Assembly (NCBI GenBank): GCA_963838885.1
Contig: CAWITB010000053.1
Span: 19,713 to 83,712 of the forward strand
DNA from: JAICMB01 sp963838885
GTDB taxonomy: Bacteria; Acidobacteriota; Terriglobia; Bryobacterales; Bryobacteraceae
DNA: 64,000 nucleotides
Direction of reading: 5' to 3'
This document shows positions 58,697-64,000 of this stretch, piece by piece. Every line of letters starts with the position of its first letter. Position 1 is the stretch's first letter. The position numbers and the translations under genes are program-made. The notes beneath the pieces are model-generated. The model was not told where the DNA came from and did no database searches. It saw only the letters and a program-made list of their open reading frames with translations.

Positions 58697-58921
58697 ATGC
58701 CAGGTCGTGGACCACAGACTTACAAGAAACGGCAGAAGGAACAGCAGCGCAAGGAAAAGCAGCAGGAGAAAATGGCGCGCCGCCTACAACGGAAGAACGA
58801 GAAGAAACCCGAAGATCAGGATCAGGATCTCAATATCGCTCCCGGCGAAGGGCTGGGCGAAGGCTTGGGAGATGGGTCCGGTCCGCAGGCGCCGGGCATC
58901 ATGTCCGATACGGAACCATAG
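58697..58921 (+). CDS. Small charged protein
   Basis: A 74-residue, strongly charged protein: a basic helix (YKKRQKEQQRKEKQQEKMAR) and an acidic, Gly-rich C-terminal part (DLNIAPGEGLGEGLGDGSGP). AAAGGAGAAACACGC before the ATG is a good ribosome-binding site. It resembles small bacterial proteins of unknown function found near RNA-binding genes. Confidence 0.7.
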   Translation: MPGRGPQTYKKRQKEQQRKEKQQEKMARRLQRKNEKKPEDQDQDLNIAPGEGLGEGLGDGSGPQAPGIMSDTEP

Positions 58922-58949
58922 GGCTCTTGTCTCGCGAGGCGCCGCGTTA

Positions 58950-59312
58950 ATGCAATTTGTGTACAAGGGTTTTACGCAGGACGCGAATATCCGTTCTTTT
59001 CAATTCGAGCACAGCGTCCGCGTGAGCGCTTTCAAAACCACGCGAATTGCCGCCGTCGTCAATGCCGACCTGACTTTGTTTTCCCGCGCGCGCATCGCCG
59101 TCCAGGACGGGCCGGCGCTGTGCCTGCACATCCTTTCGTCCTTATCGCTGGACGGGGAATCGCCACAACCTTTGATCCACACCGTGACCGGGGAGGATGT
59201 AGCCGGATTCATGGCACTGAAAACCGCCAAGAGCGGCGCGAACCCGCCCCACCGCAGGCGCAAACCGCCCAAGCCGTCGAGCGCGTCGCAACTGCGCTGG
59301 CCAAGAGTGTAA
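58950..59312 (+). CDS. Hypothetical protein between two RRM genes
   Basis: A 120-residue protein beginning MQFVYKGFTQDANIRSFQFE and containing FSRARIAVQDGPALCLHILS; the C-terminal end is Lys/Pro-rich (HRRRKPPKPSSAS). Not recognised. It is 14 bp upstream of the second RRM gene and presumably in the same transcript. Confidence 0.65.
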   Translation: MQFVYKGFTQDANIRSFQFEHSVRVSAFKTTRIAAVVNADLTLFSRARIAVQDGPALCLHILSSLSLDGESPQPLIHTVTGEDVAGFMALKTAKSGANPPHRRRKPPKPSSASQLRWPRV

Positions 59313-59326
59313 ACGAGGAGTATGGA

Positions 59327-59668
59327 ATGAAAAACCTATATGTCGGCAATCTCGCCTTTCAGATCACGGAAGAGGACCTGGAGCAGGCTTTCGCCAAATA
59401 CGGCCAGGTGAGCCGCGCCTCCATCGTACGCGATCGCGCCACGGGCCAGCCGCGCGGATTCGGATTCGTGGAAATGACGGATCCCGGCGAAGCCGACCGC
59501 GCCATCGCGGCGCTGAACGGTGCGGAATGGGAAGGGCGGCAGTTGACGGTTAGCGAGGCGCGGCCGCGCGAAGGCGGAGCGGGAGGCGCTCGCGGCGGCC
59601 CTGGCGGCGGCGGGCGCGGAGGAAACCGCGGGGGTGCGGGCGGTGGTGGCCGCGGACGGCGTCCTTAG
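59327..59668 (+). CDS. Glycine-rich RRM RNA-binding protein (second)
   Basis: A 113-residue paralogue of the protein at 58271: RNP2 LYVGNLAF, RNP1 RGFGFVEM, then a long Gly/Arg (RGG-like) tail. ATG 59327 has GAGGAGTATGG before it. The RGG tail may bind RNA non-specifically. Confidence 0.92.
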   Translation: MKNLYVGNLAFQITEEDLEQAFAKYGQVSRASIVRDRATGQPRGFGFVEMTDPGEADRAIAALNGAEWEGRQLTVSEARPREGGAGGARGGPGGGGRGGNRGGAGGGGRGRRP

Positions 59669-59684
59669 GTCAATCCATCGGATA

Positions 59685-60170
59685 TCACGGCGTCTCAACA
59701 TTTTCGCGGCGATCTGGCGATCTGACGTCAATCCCGAAACGCGTCAGCGTGGCTTCCATACTTTTCACTCGGTATTCCAAATGTTCCACCGCGTCGCCAT
59801 TCTCATATAGAGTTTCAGAGTCCAGTGAAACGTCCAGCCTCCGTCGGCGAAGCGGGCTTTGGCGCTCCACAATCGAGTGCCGAGCGCGGTTTTGAGCGGG
59901 CCGAGCTTGGCGCGTAGGCCAGCGAGAAAGTCCGGGCAGGCGAGCGCGTGGCGCCGGTGAAGGCGCGGGGCGCGGCCGACTTGGCAGATGCGCTGGTACT
60001 GGCCATTTGAAAGATCGGAATTCAAGCTCGCCGCGGCTTGTAGGCGGTGCACAATTCCGTTTGCCGTTGCGGGCCCTGCGCGCCGTGCAGCAGCGCCCGA
60101 CGATTGCGACAAGCGAGGCGAAAATCAGTACGGACGTGACGAGCCGGGGCCTCCGCGGCGCGGCGCGAAC
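59685..60170 (-). pseudogene. Broken membrane-anchored ORF, family unknown
   Basis: Several minus-strand frames in series seem to form one gene: LVTSVLIFASLVAIVGRCCT (hydrophobic helix), FLAGLRAKLGPLKTALGTRL, then FADGGWTFHWTLKLYENG and a coiled-coil-like C-terminus DAVEHLEYRVKSMEATLTRF. Two or more indels separate them. Not recognised. Confidence 0.4.
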
Positions 60171-60198
60171 TGGTCCGGAGTCCCGGAGAGCGCCGCGG

Positions 60199-61012
60199 CT
60201 AAGGACCGGGATAACTGTCCCGACGCCGGCCATTCCGAAAATAGCGATCAAATGCCGCTTGTACTGTCGTCTGCATCTCCGCTGCGACGGGTATGCGTAA
60301 GGGCGGAAGGAAGCGGAGAACTCGGCGGCGTGGCGTAATCTCGAGCGTCTTTCTGGCCGCGGTGGCGCCGGCCGTCCACGCGTATAACTCAATCCGGCTC
60401 CACGGAATCAGGCGGCCTTGAAACAGCACGCCTCTTGCGCGGATTTCGGACGCGATGGTCGAGCAGCGCAGCGTGTATCGCGCATAAGCTTATGAAGACG
60501 GGGAAGACGTAATCGTAGACGTCCGGCGATGCAAGCGCATCGGCGCTCTTGGCCACTACGCCCCATATCGAGAGAACGCCGACTAGGCCGAGGGCCACGG
60601 CGGCCCACAGGGCGTTGCGAGGCGAACGGCTGATATCGCGTGAGCAGCGGCCCCGCCCAGCGTTCGCGATATGGCCAGCGCTCCAGGCTGACGATGATCC
60701 ACGCCGAGGCGGCGATCTCCGCGATCCCGACCAGCCATCGAAAACTCGAAGCGCTCGCGAAAGCCAGGGACAGGATCATTACGGAGAGCATAAGCGGCGC
60801 AACCCAGCGCAGCCTTTGCGATGCCAGCGCCTTCCCGTACACGAGCCTTGCCAGGAGATAGCCCAGCGCGATCGAGGGAATGAAGATTATGAGCAGAAAC
60901 TGGGCCTGGCGGCTCAGCTTGACCGCGCCCGTCGCTAACCCGGCGATCGCGACCAGCAGCCCGAAGACCCCATAGCTGATAACGGCGCAGTAGAGGGAGA
61001 GCGCGATAAAAC
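60199..61012 (-). CDS. Membrane region with DUF5673-like end (frameshifted; may be the kinase C-terminus)
   Basis: Minus-strand frames join into a membrane part with about six helices (NGFIALSLYCAVISYGVFGL, AQFLLIIFIPSIALGYLLAR, RWVAPLMLSVMILSLAFASA, NALWAAVALGLVGVLSIWGV), followed by GVLFQGRLIPWSRIELYAWT and RVLRFLPPLRIPVAAEM, a DUF5673-like module usually fused to membrane helices. There are indels near 60590 and 60430. It follows the kinase domain without a gap and may be its C-terminal half, or a separate gene. Confidence 0.5.
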
Positions 61013-62201
61013 CATTTACCGTCGCTGGCCTTGACCGGGAGGCCGTCGAGGTGGCGGCTCAATTCGCCGCTGAACTCCTCGGCGGAGGCGTAGCGGCGGC
61101 GAGGTTCTTTATTGAGAGCCTTTAGCAAAATGTTGTCGAGATCGCCCTTAAGGAGCTGCCGTAGTTGACGTGGCGTCCCGCGGCGCGCACGGCTGATTTC
61201 TTCGGGGCTGACGCTCGCGCCCGCCTGTGAGCCGGCGGCCAGAAGATCAGCGGCTGTATAGCGGACACGCTCGGGCGAGTGGGAGTCTCTTCGCAAATGA
61301 CGCGCACGATCTCGTGATAGATGCGGCTTTGTAAATGATACGGCCGGTGGCCCGTGAGCAGTTCGTATAAGACCACCCCCAGTGAATAAAGATCGCTCGC
61401 CCGGTTTATGGCCTCTCCGCGCACCTGCTCGGGACTGGCGTACTCGGGCGTCATCAACCAACCGCCGGTTTGCGTCATGGCCAGGGTGGATTCAGGCTCC
61501 AGCGGGCGCAGCAGCTTTGCAATGCCAAAATCGAGCAGCTTGACCGTCCCATCGTCCGTAACAAGTATGTTCTGGGGTTTCAGATCGCGGTGTATGACAT
61601 CGCGGCCGTGGGCATACTCGACCGCCGAGCAGACTTGCCGGAACAAGGCCACGCGCTCGCCGACCCCAAGCTTATGCTCGTCGCAATAGGAATCGATGGG
61701 CGATCCTTCGACATACTCCATGATGAAGTAAGGAATGCCCTCCTCCGTTGCGCCTCCATCGAGAACGCGCGCGATGTTGGGATGATCAAGTGCGGCAAGG
61801 ATTTCCCGTTCCTGGTGAAACCGCGCAAGCATCCCGGAGGATACCACCTCGGGCCGGGCCAGCTTGATGGCTACGCGCTTACGAAATACGTCGTCGGCTC
61901 GGGCGGCCAGATAGACGGAGCCCATGCCGCCGGAGCCTATCTCGCGAAGTATTTCGTAAGCGCCGATGCGCCGGCCCTCCATGCGCGCACTCGCAGACAC
62001 AGCGGTTTTCTCCGGCGGATGAATGGGAACATCCAGAACCGCCCAGGCGTGTCCATGGGCCTCGAGCAATGCGGCCACTTCGGCGCACAACGATTCGTCC
62101 CCCTGGCAGGCCTCCTCCAAGAAAGAGCGCCGGGTGTGCGGGTCGCGCTCTACAACGGCGTCGAACAGGTTCCTGACTTGCCGGAAACGATCTGGCGTCA
62201 T
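61013..62201 (-). CDS. Serine/threonine protein kinase (frameshifted)
   Basis: A Hanks-type (PknB-like) kinase. An N-terminal ~80-residue helical segment precedes the kinase domain: glycine loop IGSGGMGSVYLA (~88-99), Lys in VAIKLA (~113), catalytic loop VIHRDLKPQNIL (~202-213), DFG at 224-226, and YASPEQVRG. Near 61260 the frame changes; the rest, from ERVRYTAADLLAAGS to GDLDNILLKALNKEPRRRYA and LSRHLDGLPVKA, is in another frame. In Acidobacteria such kinases pair with ECF sigma factors; the sigma gene is divergent, 106 bp away, supporting a common regulatory module. Confidence 0.86.
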
Positions 62202-62307
62202 CGTGTCCCCCTATTATGTCCAGCGCAGCCGAGGGGGAAAACAGCTCATAAATTTTTCGGTTCCGGAGGCGCTCGGATACTGGACTCGGATACTAAACTC
62301 GTAAGAT

Positions 62308-62889
62308 ATGGCCGGTCCTCCCGACCGCCGGGAGCTTACCACGTTGCTGCTGCAATGGCGCGAGGGAGATCGCGAAGCCGGCAATCGTCTCTTTTCCGCG
62401 GCTTACCAGGAGCTTCGACGGCTCGCACGGCAGCATATGAGGAATGAAAATGCGGGGCACACCCTGCAGCCAACGGCGATCGTCCACGAATTGTATTTGC
62501 GGTTGTTCGGCGCCGCGCCGATCGAATGGCAGAGCCGCGCCCATTTTTTTAGCGTCGCGGCGCACCAACTGCGCCGCATTCTGATCGATCATGCGCGCCG
62601 CAACCGCGCGGAAAAGAGGCGCGGCGGCCGCGTGCAAGCGCCGCTGAGCGAAGTGGACGTCGCGGCTCCTGTCCAGGATGAAGACCTCGTGGACCTCGAT
62701 GAAGCGCTTCTCTCGCTCGAGGACCTCGACCCCCGCGCCGCCCAGGTAGTCGAGCTGCGATATTTCGGAGGGTTGACGGAGACGGAAGCCGCCGCCGCGC
62801 TCGGGATTTCCCTAGCGACGTTGAAGCGCGATTGGGCCTTCGCGCGAGCCTGGCTGATCCGGCGCATGAATCCGCCGGCGCACGAGTAA
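62308..62889 (+). CDS. ECF-type RNA polymerase sigma factor
   Basis: A 193-residue sigma-70 family protein of the group found in Acidobacteria and Planctomycetes (TIGR02999-like). Region 2 is LFSAAYQELRRLARQHMRNE with HTLQPTAIVHELYLRL; region 4 is LDPRAAQVVELRYFGGLTET followed by EAAAALGISLATLKRDWAFA (helix-turn-helix). It is divergent from the kinase gene and ~30 bp upstream of the sirtuin. The partner and regulon are not indicated. Confidence 0.92.
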   Translation: MAGPPDRRELTTLLLQWREGDREAGNRLFSAAYQELRRLARQHMRNENAGHTLQPTAIVHELYLRLFGAAPIEWQSRAHFFSVAAHQLRRILIDHARRNRAEKRRGGRVQAPLSEVDVAAPVQDEDLVDLDEALLSLEDLDPRAAQVVELRYFGGLTETEAAAALGISLATLKRDWAFARAWLIRRMNPPAHE

Positions 62890-62917
62890 CGCAACGGGTT
62901 TACGCAATAATAAAACC

Positions 62918-63628
62918 GTGGAGACACGTTCGCGCACTCCTGAAGAATGCACGCTCGGCCGCCGCGCTTACGGGAGCTGGCGTATCCGCGGAGAGCGGCA
63001 TTCCCACATTTCGGGGCGCGCACGGCTTATGGCGGCAATTTCGGGCCGAAGACCTGGCCACGGCAGAGGCTTTCGCGCGAGATCCGAAGCTCGTTTGGGA
63101 ATGGTACGACTGGCGGCGCGGTCTGATCGCGAAGGCGCGGCCGAATACGGGGCATTACGCGCTCGCGCAATTGCAGGAGCGCACGGCGGATTTCACGCTC
63201 ATCACGCAAAATGTCGACGATCTGCACGACGCGGCCGGCAGCCGCAACGTTGTAAAGCTGCATGGGTCGATTTGGAAGACGCGCTGCGTCCAATGCGGCA
63301 TTGAGCAGGTCGACGGGCGCACTCCGTTGCCGAGAATCCACCGCGCTGCGAATGCGGCGGGCTGTTGCGGCCGGCCGTGGTATGGTTCGGAGAAGCTCTT
63401 CCTCAAGACGTTTGGCGTAATGCTGCGGCCGCAGCCGAACGCACCGCCCTTTTTCTCGTCATCGGGACTTCCGCAACGGTTTATCCGGCGGCCGCGTTGG
63501 CGCTGGTCGCACAACGCGCGGGCGCCAAGGTTGTAGAGATCAATATCGAGGAGACGCCCCTGTCGGAGCGCATCGACGTTTTTCTCGAAGGCCCATCGGC
63601 CGAGCTGCTGCCGAAACTGGTCGCATGA
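62918..63628 (+). CDS. cobB: NAD-dependent protein deacylase, sirtuin type (frameshift)
   Basis: A sirtuin that removes acyl groups from lysine using NAD+. The first frame shows ALTGAGVSAESGIPTFRGAH, LITQNVDDLHDAAGSRNVVK cut before LHGSIW, and the zinc Cys pair in CVQCG. Near 63330-63360 the frame changes; the other zinc pair lies in CECGGLLRP, then VWFGEALPQDVW, FLVIGTSATVYPAA and VEINIEETPLSERIDVFLEG. No clear start codon is in frame at the N-terminus: GTG 62918 is one base off, so the 5' end may also contain an indel. Confidence 0.85.
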
Positions 63629-64000
63629 AAATTTGCTACTTCGATGCCTTTTCGGGCATCAGCGGAGACATGGCTGTCGGCGGCCTTGGCGGATGCCGGG
63701 GCGGACGCGGAGGCATTGACGCGCGCTCTCGAAAGCCTCGGCGCCGGCGCTTCGTTTCGCATCGAGCGAACGATGAGGCGCGGGATCGCGGCCTCGAAGT
63801 TCAGCGTGAGCGGCGGCGAGACACAAAACGCACCGGCATTTGCCGCACATTCTGCGAATCATCAAAGGCGCCGATATACCGTCGCGCGCCTGGACGAACG
63901 CGGCGGCGGTATTAAGGACAAGCTGGCCAGGCCGAGGCGAAGGTCCACAATATGCCGATTGAAAAGATTCATTTTCACAGGTCGGAGCGGTCGATTCGAT
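63625..64000 (+). CDS. larC: Nickel pincer cofactor biosynthesis protein LarC (partial, frameshifted)
   Basis: Start of LarC, which inserts nickel into the pincer cofactor of lactate racemase. The N-terminus MKICYFDAFSGISGDM is diagnostic. An indel near 63680 shifts the frame: SAALADAGADAEALTRALES-like sequence, then LGAGASFRIERTMRRGIAAS, then, in another frame, LRIIKGADIPSRAWTNAAAV. The window ends within the gene (VGAVDSI region). It overlaps the sirtuin stop by 4 bp (ATGA). Confidence 0.85.

Noticed and set aside
1..64000. CRISPR arrays, tRNA or rRNA genes
   Set aside because: No regularly spaced repeats and no recognisable tRNA or rRNA sequence on either strand by eye.

Overview
The window looks like a high-GC chromosomal piece from an acidobacterium close to Solibacter/Bryobacter. 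Indicators are fragments of the secreted C-terminal domain known from Solibacter (TIGR03437 type), an outer-membrane TonB-dependent receptor with a carboxypeptidase-regulatory-like N-terminus, an ECF sigma factor divergent from a serine/threonine kinase, many toxin-antitoxin modules and paralogous secreted proteins. This placement is an inference from gene content.

Layout. 1-17.8 kb is mostly housekeeping: end of ftsH, a HAD phosphatase, a BrnT/BrnA module, uvrB, a DUF2520 protein, VapBC, a YdcF protein, a SpoU methyltransferase, rarA, PilZ, an oxidoreductase, a TrmB regulator, two tandem GYF-domain membrane proteins, a DUF1275 protein and a Mut7-C RNase. 17.75-22.9 kb is a mobile/defence patch (IS630, IS256 and ISL3 remnants, a HEPN-like ORF, a DGQHR/DndB-like gene) flanked by a 366-bp direct repeat copied from the Mut7-C region. 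22.9-28.6 kb holds the receptor, murJ and an M20 peptidase. 28.6-35.8 kb is a second accessory patch: a truncated PadR gene, a 1722-residue protein with a PD-(D/E)xK (Cap4-like) N-terminus, a STAND NTPase core and a very long C-terminus (best candidate for an undescribed anti-phage protein), then toxin-antitoxin debris. 36.3-40.8 kb is a histidine-degradation operon (hutU-hutI-ftcD).

40.9-53.9 kb starts with an amidase and an actin-like ATPase gene. A 647-bp segment (3' end of the actin-like gene plus 5' end of a NIPSNAP gene) is duplicated, and the copies bracket a complete Rhs/YD-repeat toxin locus (43.4-50.1 kb) with a candidate immunity gene. A third, decayed copy lies at 52.4-53.8 kb and is split by a small membrane-protein gene. 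54-58 kb has propeller and SH3-like remnants and a TadE-TadE-TadG set. 58-60 kb has two small RRM RNA-binding proteins. 60-64 kb has a kinase, ECF sigma factor, sirtuin and the start of larC.

Caution: many otherwise intact genes, including core ones (uvrB, rarA, murJ, hutU, hutI, an M20 peptidase, an amidase, a sirtuin), are broken by one or a few short indels. This fits sequence error in a draft or metagenomic assembly better than real gene decay, so most frameshifts are described as such and the genes are kept as single units.
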